In this document: in pieces, positions 18,495 through 27,511 of the stretch
Layout of the letters: each line of letters opens with the position of its first letter
Position numbering within the stretch: position 1 is the first letter of the stretch
DNA from: JAVVUJ01 sp964582545
GTDB lineage: Bacteria; Bacillota; Clostridia; Peptostreptococcales; Anaerovoracaceae
Assembly (NCBI GenBank): GCA_964582545.1
Contig: CAZOSB010000018.1
Location: 1-49,124 of the forward strand
DNA length: 49,124 nucleotides
Reading direction: 5' to 3'
Made by a program: the position numbers and the translations under genes
The notes under the pieces: generated by a model
What the model saw: the letters and a program-made list of their open reading frames with translations, nothing else
What the model was told of the DNA's origin: nothing
The model's database searches: none

Positions 18495-18550
18495 TTTTAC
18501 ACATTCTTTACAATTCACTCATAATAGACTTTACATTTGGATATTATAAT
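18495..18550 (+). promoter_or_regulatory. Pho-box-like repeats and -10 of the pst operon
   Basis: TTTTACA at 18495, CTTTACA at 18506, a weaker CACTCAT at 18517 and CTTTACA at 18529 repeat at 11-12 base intervals. A TATAAT -10 box lies at 18545-18550, and no good -35 box exists at the right distance. This is the arrangement of an activator-dependent PhoP promoter, with phosphorylated PhoP bound to direct repeats over the -35 region. Confidence 0.7.
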
Positions 18551-18609
18551 CTCCTTACAACTAAGATTATCAGTAGTTACATAAAAAATTTGTAAGGAAG
18601 GTATTAAAA

Positions 18610-19497
18610 ATGAAAAAAAAGATTATTTCTGTTTTACTTTTATCGGCTTTGGCTTTTGGAACTTTGACAGGCTGTGGTGACAAAAATGGAGGGGATGTGG
18701 AGTACGGTACAGACTTTGATGCAGAACAAGAAATTTCTGTAATTAGCAGAGAAGACGGTTCGGGAACAAGAGGTGCATTTATTGAACTGTTTGGAATCGA
18801 AGAAAAAGACGCAAATGGCAATAAAAAGGATAACACCACCAAAGATGCAACCATTGCTCCTAAGACTGACGTTATGTTGACCAATGTAGCAGGAGATGAC
18901 TATGCCATCGGATATGTTTCTTTAGGCTCCTTAAACGACAGCATCGTGGCTTTGAATATCGATGGAGTAGCAGCAACTGCTGAAAATGTAAAAAACAAGA
19001 GCTACAAAATATCAAGACCATTTAATATTGCTACAAAAGGGGAACCTACCGGTTTGGCAAAAGACTTTCTTGATTTTGTTATGAGTGCGGAGGGTCAGAA
19101 GGTAGTGGGAGATAGTTATATTTCCATCGATGATGCTGCACCTGCCTATGCTGGTGATATGCCGTCAGGTAAAATCGTCATAGCGGGATCTTCCTCAGTC
19201 ACTCCTATCATGGAAAAGTTGGTAGAGGCTTATAGAGCGATCAATGCAAATGCCCAAATTGAAGTGCAGATGAGCGATTCCACCGCAGGAATGCAGGCTA
19301 CCATAGATGGGACTTGCGATATCGGTATGGCCTCTAGGGAATTAAAGGACAGTGAAAAGGCTGAGTTAAAGGACATGGCAATCGCTTTAGACGGAATCGG
19401 TGTTATCGTCAATAAAAATAATACGATTAAAGACTTAAAAGCGGAGCAAGTGAAAGCAATCTTTACCGGTGAAGTTACAAAATGGAGTGAAATATAA
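18610..19497 (+). CDS. pstS: phosphate-binding lipoprotein PstS, circularly permuted
   Basis: A 295-residue lipoprotein with signal peptide and lipobox LTGC (Cys22). It binds phosphate outside the membrane for PstCAB. The order of its halves is unusual. Residues about 38-180 carry what is normally the C-terminal half (REDGSGTRGAF at 47-57, DYAIGYVSLGSL, SRPFNIATKGEP). Residues about 188-295 carry what is normally the N-terminal half (KIVIAGSSSVTPIMEKL, SDSTAGMQ, CDIGMASREL), ending in FTGEVTKWSEI, where an ordinary PstS would continue into the REDGSGTRG part. All phosphate-binding motifs remain. The gene is first in the pst operon and six bases from pstC. Confidence 0.93.
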   Translation: MKKKIISVLLLSALAFGTLTGCGDKNGGDVEYGTDFDAEQEISVISREDGSGTRGAFIELFGIEEKDANGNKKDNTTKDATIAPKTDVMLTNVAGDDYAIGYVSLGSLNDSIVALNIDGVAATAENVKNKSYKISRPFNIATKGEPTGLAKDFLDFVMSAEGQKVVGDSYISIDDAAPAYAGDMPSGKIVIAGSSSVTPIMEKLVEAYRAINANAQIEVQMSDSTAGMQATIDGTCDIGMASRELKDSEKAELKDMAIALDGIGVIVNKNNTIKDLKAEQVKAIFTGEVTKWSEI

Positions 19498-19502
19498 AGA
19501 TT

Positions 19503-20363
19503 ATGACACAGAAGACTACAGAAAAGCTGATGGAGGTTATTTTCCTTATAGCGGCTGTCACTTCCATCCTTGCTGTATTTCTCATATGCTTTTTCCTCTT
19601 TGCCAATGGCGTTCCTGCCATTGGCAAAATAGGAATTTTTAATTTCCTACTTGGAACAGATTGGTCCCCTTCAAATGTGCCCCCATCCTTTGGAATTCTT
19701 CCCATGATTTTGGGAAGTGTGTACATTACAGCAGGCGCCATTCTATTAGGTGTTCCCATGGGATTGTTAGCTGCCATTTTTATGGCATTTTATTGTCCTC
19801 GTCCGTTTTATAGATACTTAAAACCCGCTGTTGAACTATTGGCGGGAATTCCGTCTGTAGTTTACGGTTTTTTTGGATTGGTGGTTCTCGTCCCCATCAT
19901 CCGGCAGCTTTTCCCTGGAAATGGATCTAGCATATTAACTGCTAGTATCCTGTTGGGGATTATGATTTTACCCACCATTATTGGAATCAGTGAGGCTGCC
20001 ATCAGAGCTGTTCCTCAAAGTTATCTTGAGGGTGCATTGGCACTGGGTGCTACAAAGGAAAGAAGCATCTTTTTAAACGTTTTGCCGGCGGCAAAATCAG
20101 GTGTTATGGCTGCTATCGTCTTAGGCATCGGCAGAGCCATAGGCGAGACGATGGCTGTGATCATGGTTGCAGGGAATCAGGCAAGAATGCCAGACGGGAT
20201 TTTTAAGGGTGTCAGAACGTTGACAGCCAATATTGTTATTGAAATGGGGTATGCAGCGGAGTTGCATAGAGAGGCATTGATCGCCACCGGAGTGGTTCTG
20301 TTTGTGTTCATATTGATTATCAATCTTCTATTTGCAGTTTTGAAGAGGAGGGCACAAATTTGA
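19503..20363 (+). CDS. pstC: phosphate ABC transporter permease PstC
   Basis: 286 residues with about six transmembrane helices and the inner-membrane permease signature in EGALALGATKERSIFLNVLPAAKSG, which contacts the ATPase. ELLAGIPSVVYGFFGLVVLVP is typical of Pst permeases. It forms the channel with PstA. The stop codon overlaps the TTG start of pstA. Confidence 0.96.
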   Translation: MTQKTTEKLMEVIFLIAAVTSILAVFLICFFLFANGVPAIGKIGIFNFLLGTDWSPSNVPPSFGILPMILGSVYITAGAILLGVPMGLLAAIFMAFYCPRPFYRYLKPAVELLAGIPSVVYGFFGLVVLVPIIRQLFPGNGSSILTASILLGIMILPTIIGISEAAIRAVPQSYLEGALALGATKERSIFLNVLPAAKSGVMAAIVLGIGRAIGETMAVIMVAGNQARMPDGIFKGVRTLTANIVIEMGYAAELHREALIATGVVLFVFILIINLLFAVLKRRAQI

Positions 20364-21220
20364 TTAATCGAAGATCTTTTGCAGATAAATTCAAAGAATA
20401 CCTTAACAAGCCATTATCGCTATTTTTGTTTCTATTGGTGATGTTAGCGACTTTAACCACTTTTTTTATAATTGCTTATATCATTATTTATATTTTGGCA
20501 CATGGGATTCCTTATATAACTCCATCCTTATTTGCCTTTGAGTACAATACCACCAACGTTTCTCTCTTTCCCAGCCTTGTTACCACAATATTGATGACCG
20601 GGATTTCTCTGGTGATTGCCGTACCCATAGGGATTTTTACAGCTATATACTTAGTGGAATATGCAAATAAGGGAAACCGTTTGGTAGGTGTGGTTCGTCT
20701 GACGGCTGAAACCCTTTCAGGAATCCCTTCCATCGTTTATGGATTGTTCGGCCTGTTGTTCTTTGTAACCACATTAAAGCTAGGATTTTCAGTGCTGTCT
20801 GGTGCTTTGACACTGGCTATCATGATTTTACCCTTAATTATGAGAACCACAGAGGAAGCGCTTAAGTCGGTACCCGATACTTATCGAGAGGCCAGCTTTG
20901 GTCTGGGTGCAGGGAAACTGAGAACCGTCTTTATCATCGTTCTGCCAAGTGCAGTTCCCGGGATATTGGCAGGATGCATTTTGGCCATCGGAAGAATCGT
21001 TGGAGAGACGGCAGCCTTAATCTATACTGCGGGTACCGTTGCAAAGATACCTGAAAACCTAATGGCTTCAGGGAGGACTTTATCCGTTCACATGTATGCT
21101 TTGTCAGGTGAAGGACTTTATACGAATCAAGCCTATGCAACCGCTGTGGTATTGTTGGTATTGGTAATTCTAATCAATGCGCTATCCAGTTTTGTAGCAA
21201 AGAGACTCTCGAAAGGATAA
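20360..21220 (+). CDS. pstA: phosphate ABC transporter permease PstA
   Basis: 286 residues, six predicted helices, with TLSGIPSIVYGLFGLLFFV and the permease loop EASFGLGAGKLRTVFIIVLPSAVPG. Translation starts at TTG (20360-20362) within the pstC stop (TTGA overlap). The ribosome site GAGGAGGG is at 20345-20352, inside pstC. It pairs with PstC in the membrane. Confidence 0.95.
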   Translation: MINRRSFADKFKEYLNKPLSLFLFLLVMLATLTTFFIIAYIIIYILAHGIPYITPSLFAFEYNTTNVSLFPSLVTTILMTGISLVIAVPIGIFTAIYLVEYANKGNRLVGVVRLTAETLSGIPSIVYGLFGLLFFVTTLKLGFSVLSGALTLAIMILPLIMRTTEEALKSVPDTYREASFGLGAGKLRTVFIIVLPSAVPGILAGCILAIGRIVGETAALIYTAGTVAKIPENLMASGRTLSVHMYALSGEGLYTNQAYATAVVLLVLVILINALSSFVAKRLSKG

Positions 21221-21224
21221 TATT

Positions 21225-21977
21225 ATGGTAAATAAATTTCAAATCAATCATGTGGATTTATTTTATAATGATTTTCAAGCATTAAAGGATATTAATTTGC
21301 AGATAAAGTCAAATCATATTACAGCATTTATAGGACCGTCCGGGTGCGGAAAATCTACCTTGCTCAAATCCCTCAATAGGATGAATGATCTGATTGAAGG
21401 ATGCAAAATTACAGGAGAAGTTCTCTTGGATGGGGAAAGCATTTATGGATCTATGGACATTAATACCCTCAGGAAAAACGTGGGTATGGTATTTCAAAAG
21501 CCCAATCCATTCCCAATGAGCATTTATGATAATATCGCCTTTGGTCCCAGAACACACGGTATAACTCAAAAAAGCAAATTGGATGAAATTGTGGAAAAGA
21601 GCTTAAGAAATGCGGCTATTTGGGAAGAATCAAAAGATCGGTTGAAAAAATCAGCCCTGGGTATGTCGGGTGGGCAGCAGCAGAGACTGTGTATTGCCAG
21701 AGCTTTGGCGGTCAATCCGGATGTGATCCTGATGGATGAACCTACTTCCGCCTTGGATCCCATTTCTACCATGAAGATTGAGGACCTGGTGCTGGAACTG
21801 AAGGAGAAGTACACCATTATCATCGTAACCCACAACATGCAACAAGCAACCAGAATCAGTGATGATACGGCATTTTTTCTTTTGGGAGAGGTGATAGAAT
21901 TCGGCAATACCGAAGAGATATTCTCCATGCCCAAACAAAAGAAAACGGAAGATTACATCACCGGCAGATTTGGTTGA
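21225..21977 (+). CDS. pstB: phosphate ABC transporter ATPase PstB
   Basis: 250 residues, the usual length. Walker A is GPSGCGKST from residue 37. The signature is MSGGQQQR, with Met in place of the commoner Leu, and Walker B is VILMDEPTSALDP. The KPNPFPMSIYDNIAFGPR segment is diagnostic of PstB. It powers phosphate import through PstCA. The ATG comes four bases after the pstA stop. Confidence 0.97.
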   Translation: MVNKFQINHVDLFYNDFQALKDINLQIKSNHITAFIGPSGCGKSTLLKSLNRMNDLIEGCKITGEVLLDGESIYGSMDINTLRKNVGMVFQKPNPFPMSIYDNIAFGPRTHGITQKSKLDEIVEKSLRNAAIWEESKDRLKKSALGMSGGQQQRLCIARALAVNPDVILMDEPTSALDPISTMKIEDLVLELKEKYTIIIVTHNMQQATRISDDTAFFLLGEVIEFGNTEEIFSMPKQKKTEDYITGRFG

Positions 21978-22032
21978 ACAATGAGAAAACTGCTGCATAC
22001 TTACAAATAAATAAATATGAGAGAGGTTTCAT

Positions 22033-22725
22033 ATGAGAATAAGATTTGATGAAGAATTAGAAATATTAAACACAGAGCTGATACAGATGGGAGCATTGGT
22101 GGAGTATTCCATTCAGAATGCGGTAAAGGCTTTGGAGACAAAAGATGTGAATCTTGCAAAGAAAGCGATCGAGTTTGATACGGAAATAGATAACCTGGAA
22201 AAAGAGATAGAGGGAATCTGTTTAAAGCTGTTATTACAACAACAGCCCGTAGCGAAAGATTTACGTCAAATTTCAACGGCGCTAAAGATGATTACGGACA
22301 TGGAGAGAATAGGGGATCAGGCGGCAGACATATCGGAGATTATGCTGCGTTATGAGAATGTCCCTTACACTTCAAACATTGAAGATATTACTAAGATGGC
22401 AGAAGCTACCATTAAAATGGTGAGGGATTCCATAGATGCTTTTGTAGCAAAAGATTTAAACTTGGCTGATTCTGTGGTAAAATATGATGATGTGGTGGAT
22501 GAGCTGTTCGTCACCATCAGGAGCGAACTCATCGACAATATCAGAAAGGATGCCAGTGTAGGAGAAGAGGCCATGGACTTCTTTATGATTGCGAAATATT
22601 TGGAAAGAATCGGAGATCATGCAACCAATATTGCAGGGTGGGTGAGATTTTCCATTACGGGACGTCATTGGTCTCAGGAATTGGAGGAGGAAGTTGATTC
22701 AGAGAATCTGCATAGTGGAAGATGA
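22033..22725 (+). CDS. phoU: phosphate signalling regulator PhoU
   Basis: 230 residues made of two PhoU three-helix repeats, with the metal-binding E/DxxxD-type motifs in ALKMITDMERIGDQAADI and MIAKYLERIGDHATNI. PhoU links the Pst transporter to PhoR and lowers Pho signalling when phosphate is ample. GAGAGG precedes the ATG. Its last 32 bases also encode the start of phoP. Confidence 0.96.
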   Translation: MRIRFDEELEILNTELIQMGALVEYSIQNAVKALETKDVNLAKKAIEFDTEIDNLEKEIEGICLKLLLQQQPVAKDLRQISTALKMITDMERIGDQAADISEIMLRYENVPYTSNIEDITKMAEATIKMVRDSIDAFVAKDLNLADSVVKYDDVVDELFVTIRSELIDNIRKDASVGEEAMDFFMIAKYLERIGDHATNIAGWVRFSITGRHWSQELEEEVDSENLHSGR

Positions 22726-23380
22726 TGACCACATCCGAGAATTGATTGAATATGCGCTGAAGGGCAGCGGTTTTAGCACCAGAAGCTTTTCTGATGGAGG
22801 TGGGGTTATTGAATACATTTTATCAAATTCCACCGACTTAGTATTGCTGGATATCATGTTGCCAGTAGAAGATGGAATGTCACTTTTGGAAAAAATCAAA
22901 GGGAATTCCAAATTGTCGGAGATTCCGGTTATTCTGTTGACTGCAAAATCCACGGAATTAGACAAAGTAAAAGGTTTAGATGCCGGAGCGGACGATTACG
23001 TGACAAAACCTTTTTCCGTTATGGAGTTAATTTCCAGGGTGAAGGCTGTTCTTAGGCGGAGTGAAAAAAAAGAAGATAATCGTAATTACTTGGCATTTGG
23101 GGACTTGGTCATCGATAAAGAAAAGAGACGGGTAACTCTAAAGAGTCAAGAGGTTTATCTTACGTATAAAGAATTTGAGCTTTTGGTATACCTTGCAGAG
23201 AATAAAGAAAAGGTCCTGTCCAGAGATCAGATTATCAACGCCGTGTGGAGCTATGATTTCATAGGGGAAAGTAGAACAGTGGATATGCACATTAAGGCGC
23301 TCAGACAAAAGCTTCCGGATTTTGGTCAACATATCGTCACCGTTCGCAACGTAGGATATGTTTTTAGATTTCAAGAATAG
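22694..23380 (+). CDS. phoP: response regulator PhoP
   Basis: A 228-residue OmpR/PhoB-class regulator: receiver domain with acidic pocket VEDDD and phospho-acceptor Asp53 in LLDIMLPVEDG, Lys in YVTKPFSVMEL, and a C-terminal winged helix from about residue 130 (TYKEFELLVYLAENKEKVLSRDQI). Translation begins at a TTG 32 bases before the phoU stop, with a near-perfect GGAGGAGG site at 22683-22690. Its likely targets are the two 11-bp repeat arrays at 18495 and 25245. Confidence 0.96.
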   Translation: MIQRICIVEDDDHIRELIEYALKGSGFSTRSFSDGGGVIEYILSNSTDLVLLDIMLPVEDGMSLLEKIKGNSKLSEIPVILLTAKSTELDKVKGLDAGADDYVTKPFSVMELISRVKAVLRRSEKKEDNRNYLAFGDLVIDKEKRRVTLKSQEVYLTYKEFELLVYLAENKEKVLSRDQIINAVWSYDFIGESRTVDMHIKALRQKLPDFGQHIVTVRNVGYVFRFQE

Positions 23381-23390
23381 GGGTGAGTTG

Positions 23391-25058
23391 ATGCATAAAA
23401 AAATCTTTAAGAATATTTTCTTTGTCGCTATAGTAGGCATTACGATTACCACGGTACTTATGCTTTTCAGCATCTACTCCATGCTAGAAAAAAGTACGCT
23501 TTCGCAAATGAAAAATGAAGCAGAGGTCATTCGTGGGGGGATCAATTATTACGGAAACAGCGATTATATTCAATCTTCGGACTTTAAGAATTCGCTATAT
23601 CGAGTGACCATCATTGGACAAAATGGCGAGGTGCTCTTTGATAATCGGGCAAAAAACTTGGAAAATCACAGGGATCGTCCAGAGTTTATAGAGGCGCTAC
23701 GAGTAGGGACCGGAAATGAGAAGCGCTATTCTTCCACTTTGGGTAAGACAACTTACTACTACGCTTTAAAGCTTGCAGATGGCAACGTATTGCGGTTAGC
23801 TAGTACCCAAAGCAATGTGTGGGGAATTTTTATTCAAATTATTCCGGCTTTGTTGGGAATTTTACTCTTAGCGGCCATAGGCGGATATATCATGGCGAGG
23901 CAAACTACAAAGAAGCTGATGATGCCGGTGAATAAAATCATTGAGCAAATACAGGATAAAGAAAAAGCGATTACATGTGATTACGAGGAGCTCATTCCCT
24001 TTGTGACCAAAATTAACAGCCAAAGAGAAAAAATCAAGGACACCATTGCAAATCTGAAAAAGGATCGGGATACCATCAGCGCCATAACGGAACATATGAA
24101 GGAAGGTCTAATTTTACTGGATAAAGATGAAAACATCCTTTCTATGAATTCGGCTGCCAAAGAGATATTGAAGGTGAAGGGCAACGATTTTGTCGGAAAG
24201 AAGATGATTACTGCTACCAGAAACCAAATTGTTAATAAAATGGCAGAAAAAGCTGTAAGGGGAGATTATACACATACTATTTTAGAGGAAGAAGAAAGGT
24301 TTTATCAGCTCTACGGATGTCAGGTGGAAAATAAAGAAGAGAACATAGGAACCATATTATTTTTTGTGGATATTACTTCTGATGAGCTGTCCCATAAGAT
24401 GAGGAAGGAGTTTACCGCTAACGTTTCTCATGAATTGAAAACTCCTTTGACATCTATTTCAGGATATGCAGAAATGATGAAAGGTGGCATGGTGGCACCG
24501 GAGCATATGACGGAGTTCAGTGAAAAAATATATAAGGAATGTCAGAGGATGATCCACTTGGTCAATGACATTCTGACACTATCCAAACTAGATGAAGCTT
24601 CGGAAGAAATTTCTATGAGCAATGTGGATGTTTATGAGGTAGCAAAACAAACGGTGGAGATGCTTCAAGAGGAAGCGAAGGAAAAAAGTATTTTACTGAC
24701 AGTAAAAGGAAGTCCCGCTGTATTGTTCTCATCAGATACCATGACGCACCAATTGCTTTATAATTTAATTCAAAATGCTATTAAGTACAACAAAATTAAG
24801 GGTCGTGTGGATGTAGCAGTGGGTAGAGAGGGAGATCGGATAGTCGTTAGAATCAAGGATACCGGAATCGGAATACCGGAGAGTGAGAAGGAACGAATTT
24901 TCCAGCGTTTCTACAGGGTGGATAAGTCTCGGTCAAAGAATATCGGTGGAACCGGCTTAGGGTTATCCATTGTAAAACATATCTTGGAAGTGCTGAAAGG
25001 ACAGATTCAAGTGGAAAGCACTTTGGGAGAGGGTACGGAAATCACTGTAACACTATAA
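23391..25058 (+). CDS. phoR: phosphate sensor histidine kinase PhoR
   Basis: About 555 residues: transmembrane helix about 8-28, short extracytoplasmic region, second helix about 150-170, HAMP-like linker, PAS domain about 235-330, HisKA with His347 in ANVSHELKTPLTS, and HATPase with NLIQNAIKYNK, DTGIGIPESE and GTGLGLSIVKH. It phosphorylates PhoP under phosphate shortage. I prefer ATG 23391, which has GGGGTGAG upstream, over ATG 23358, which lies within phoP. Confidence 0.94.
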   Translation: MHKKIFKNIFFVAIVGITITTVLMLFSIYSMLEKSTLSQMKNEAEVIRGGINYYGNSDYIQSSDFKNSLYRVTIIGQNGEVLFDNRAKNLENHRDRPEFIEALRVGTGNEKRYSSTLGKTTYYYALKLADGNVLRLASTQSNVWGIFIQIIPALLGILLLAAIGGYIMARQTTKKLMMPVNKIIEQIQDKEKAITCDYEELIPFVTKINSQREKIKDTIANLKKDRDTISAITEHMKEGLILLDKDENILSMNSAAKEILKVKGNDFVGKKMITATRNQIVNKMAEKAVRGDYTHTILEEEERFYQLYGCQVENKEENIGTILFFVDITSDELSHKMRKEFTANVSHELKTPLTSISGYAEMMKGGMVAPEHMTEFSEKIYKECQRMIHLVNDILTLSKLDEASEEISMSNVDVYEVAKQTVEMLQEEAKEKSILLTVKGSPAVLFSSDTMTHQLLYNLIQNAIKYNKIKGRVDVAVGREGDRIVVRIKDTGIGIPESEKERIFQRFYRVDKSRSKNIGGTGLGLSIVKHILEVLKGQIQVESTLGEGTEITVTL

Positions 25059-25136
25059 TCCTATAATTTATGGAAGGGCAGCTTAGATAGCGGTTCAAAG
25101 CTGTAAATAAAGGAATAAATTAAAAATATTAAAAAA

Positions 25137-25166
25137 ACATCGCTTAAAAAAAGCGGTGTTTTTTTA
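25137..25166 (+). terminator. intrinsic terminator of the pst-pho operon
   Basis: ACATCGCTT pairs with AAGCGGTGT (9 bp, G-U included, 5-base loop), followed by TTTTTTTAT. It separates the Pst/Pho operon from the next transporter. Confidence 0.85.
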
Positions 25167-25244
25167 TGTAGGAAATATGGTCGGGGACGATATGACAGAA
25201 TATCAAAAAAGCTCATCATTTAAAATTGCTGGCAAAGGAACATT

Positions 25245-25284
25245 TTTTACATTGATTTTACCTACTTCACAATTGTTCTATAAA
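25245..25284 (+). promoter_or_regulatory. second Pho-box-like repeat array
   Basis: TTTTACA at 25245, TTTTACC at 25256 and TCACAAT at 25267 repeat every 11 bases. A TATAAA -10-like box lies at 25279-25284, 60 bases before the lipoprotein gene. The spacing and wording match the array before pstS, so PhoP control of the following transporter is likely. Confidence 0.55.
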
Positions 25285-25343
25285 TAGATGTAGTAATATC
25301 AAAGAAAGTAAATCTCTGTTGTATATATGAAAGGTAATGGAAA

Positions 25344-26423
25344 ATGAAAAAAATAATTATTTGTATGTTAGCATTGACCCTTACAGTGTCCCTTTTTACA
25401 GGCTGCATCAGTAAAACTGAGGATTTAGATACCTCTGCAAACACGGGAGACTTGAACGAAAAAGAACTGAACATCTATACTGCATTGGAGGACGATCTTA
25501 TTGTGGATTATTTGGAGGGCTTTAAGGAACGGTATCCGGATGTGAAGGTAAACATTACAAGAGACTCTACCGGAATTATTACTGCAAAGCTTCTGGCTGA
25601 AAAAGACAACCCTGTGGCGGATGTAGTTTGGGGTACTGCAGCATCCAGTCTGTTAGTGTTGGATAGCGCGGATTTATTGGAACCCTATGCACCCATAGGT
25701 CTGGAACGCATTTTGCCTGAGTTTAAAGATAACGGCAAGGTTCCAAAGTGGGTAGGAATCGATGCTTGGGAAACCGCATTCTTGGTAAATAAAGATGTTT
25801 TGGCCTCCAAAGGAATAACGGAAATCCCTACCAGCTATGCGGAGTTGGTTGACCCAAAGTATAAAGGACTGATTGCAATGTCAAACCCTGCATCTTCCGG
25901 CACCGGACTTTTGACGGTAAACGGTATCTTATCTCTCATGGGGGAAGAAGAAGGTTGGAAATACATGGATAAGTTAAATGATAACGTAGCTGTTTACCTT
26001 CACTCCGGATCTGCACCTGCAAAAAATACAGCAACTGGTGAGTACGGGATAGGTGTGTCATTCGGTTATAGGTGCATTAAGTCAGCAAAGGACTTGGGGG
26101 ATAAGGGGGCAGTAGTTTTTCCTTCTGAGGGCTCAGGATGGGATGTGGAAGCAAATGCTTTAATTCGTAAGCCTGAAGGCGTTAAAGGCATTGCTCTGAA
26201 ATTTTTAGATTGGGCCATTGAAGACGATGTAATGGCAAGGTATGGGGAAAGTTATCCCATCATAGCTACCGGAGTGGGAGATAAAATTCCTGAGGGGTAT
26301 ACAAAAAATCCGATGGAGCAATTGATTCAGGGAATAGACTTAAATTGGTGTGCTGAGAACAGAGATCGTATCCTTGCGGAATGGACAACCAGATATGACG
26401 GTAAAAGTGCACCCAAGGAGTAA
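25344..26423 (+). CDS. ABC transporter substrate-binding lipoprotein (Fe3+/2-aminoethylphosphonate type)
   Basis: A 359-residue lipoprotein with lipobox FTGC (Cys21). The body is a periplasmic-binding-protein type II fold of the FbpA/PhnS group: LNIYTALEDDLIVDYLEGFKERYP, DVVWGTAASSLL, YKGLIAMSNPASSGTGLLTV. Members bind Fe3+, 2-aminoethylphosphonate or other small solutes. Its promoter carries a Pho-box-like array and it lies next to the phosphate regulon, so a phosphonate such as 2-aminoethylphosphonate is the more likely ligand. The ATPase and fused permease follow. No phosphonate-degrading gene is in the window, so the substrate remains inference. Confidence 0.88.
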   Translation: MKKIIICMLALTLTVSLFTGCISKTEDLDTSANTGDLNEKELNIYTALEDDLIVDYLEGFKERYPDVKVNITRDSTGIITAKLLAEKDNPVADVVWGTAASSLLVLDSADLLEPYAPIGLERILPEFKDNGKVPKWVGIDAWETAFLVNKDVLASKGITEIPTSYAELVDPKYKGLIAMSNPASSGTGLLTVNGILSLMGEEEGWKYMDKLNDNVAVYLHSGSAPAKNTATGEYGIGVSFGYRCIKSAKDLGDKGAVVFPSEGSGWDVEANALIRKPEGVKGIALKFLDWAIEDDVMARYGESYPIIATGVGDKIPEGYTKNPMEQLIQGIDLNWCAENRDRILAEWTTRYDGKSAPKE

Positions 26424-26466
26424 GCCCTAATTACAAAAAGTAGGCTAATAAAGAAAGGTTAGTACA

Positions 26467-27453
26467 TTGGATAAGATTATCAGAATTGAACAAGTCAATA
26501 AATTTTATGGGAAAAACCAAGTTTTGAGAGATGTACAGCTAGAAATCAATAAAGGGGAATTGGTATGTCTATTAGGTCCCTCGGGCTGTGGAAAATCAAC
26601 CTTGCTGAGAATTCTGGCAGGGTTGGAACACCCTAGCAGTGGCAAAGTGTTTTTAAAGGGCAAGGATATGACAACAACTCCCCCGGGAAAAAGAAATTTT
26701 GGTATTGTCTTCCAGTCCTATGCCTTGTTTCCCAACTTGACAGCTTATGAAAATGTAGCTTATGGATTGCGATGTAAGAAAGTATCCGATGAAAATATTC
26801 GATATACGGTAAACCATATGTTTGAAATTATTCATCTTGAGGACGCAAAATACAGATATCCTTCTCAGTTATCGGGGGGAGAACAACAGCGTGTGGCTTT
26901 GGCCAGAGCCCTAGCTGTCAATCCGGACTTTCTCCTATTGGATGAACCTTTGTCCGCATTAGATGCGAAGGTCAGATTAAAGTTACGAAGGCAAATCTGT
27001 TCCATCCAAAGAGAACTGGGTTTGACCACCATCATGGTGACACACGACCAAGATGAGGCACTGACAATGGCTGATCGAATCGTAGTGATGAATAAAGCGG
27101 AGATTAAGCAGTTGGGTACTCCGCTAGAAATTTACGAGAAACCGGTAGATCGCTTCGTAGCTGATTTTATAGGAAGTATAAACTTTTTTCAGGAGAATTC
27201 TGAAATATCTGCTATCAGACCAGAGCATGTACACCTTTACCTTGAACGACGAAGCAATACCCATCATGCAGTCATTAAAGATACTGAGTTCAGAGGAAGC
27301 TTCTATAGAATTTTAGCAGAATTGACGCATATTACCGGAAATCAAGAAATACTTATCGATGTATCGGCCAACCTTATGGACCCGGTAAACCTAGCATGTG
27401 GAAAAGAAATTTATGCGGAATTTCAAGATAATCAGATTTTAAAATTTGCTTAA
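26467..27453 (+). CDS. ABC transporter ATPase (Fe3+/2-aminoethylphosphonate type)
   Basis: A 328-residue ATPase of the spermidine/iron/phosphonate subclass. Walker A is GPSGCGKST from residue 37, the signature is LSGGEQQR from 135, and Walker B is FLLLDEPLSALD. A C-terminal TOBE-like domain (about 240-328) is typical of regulated importers. It starts at TTG with AAAGG eight bases upstream. It energises the permease encoded next. Confidence 0.93.
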   Translation: MDKIIRIEQVNKFYGKNQVLRDVQLEINKGELVCLLGPSGCGKSTLLRILAGLEHPSSGKVFLKGKDMTTTPPGKRNFGIVFQSYALFPNLTAYENVAYGLRCKKVSDENIRYTVNHMFEIIHLEDAKYRYPSQLSGGEQQRVALARALAVNPDFLLLDEPLSALDAKVRLKLRRQICSIQRELGLTTIMVTHDQDEALTMADRIVVMNKAEIKQLGTPLEIYEKPVDRFVADFIGSINFFQENSEISAIRPEHVHLYLERRSNTHHAVIKDTEFRGSFYRILAELTHITGNQEILIDVSANLMDPVNLACGKEIYAEFQDNQILKFA

Positions 27454-27511
27454 GCTGTAGGATAGAAAGTATCTTTAAAGAAATGCAGTAGAGTTTCTCG
27501 GGAGGAGACAA

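Noticed and set aside
25061..25136. tRNA-like GGTTCAAAG sequence after phoR.
   Set aside because: It has a T-loop-like string only; no acceptor, D or anticodon stems can be drawn around it.
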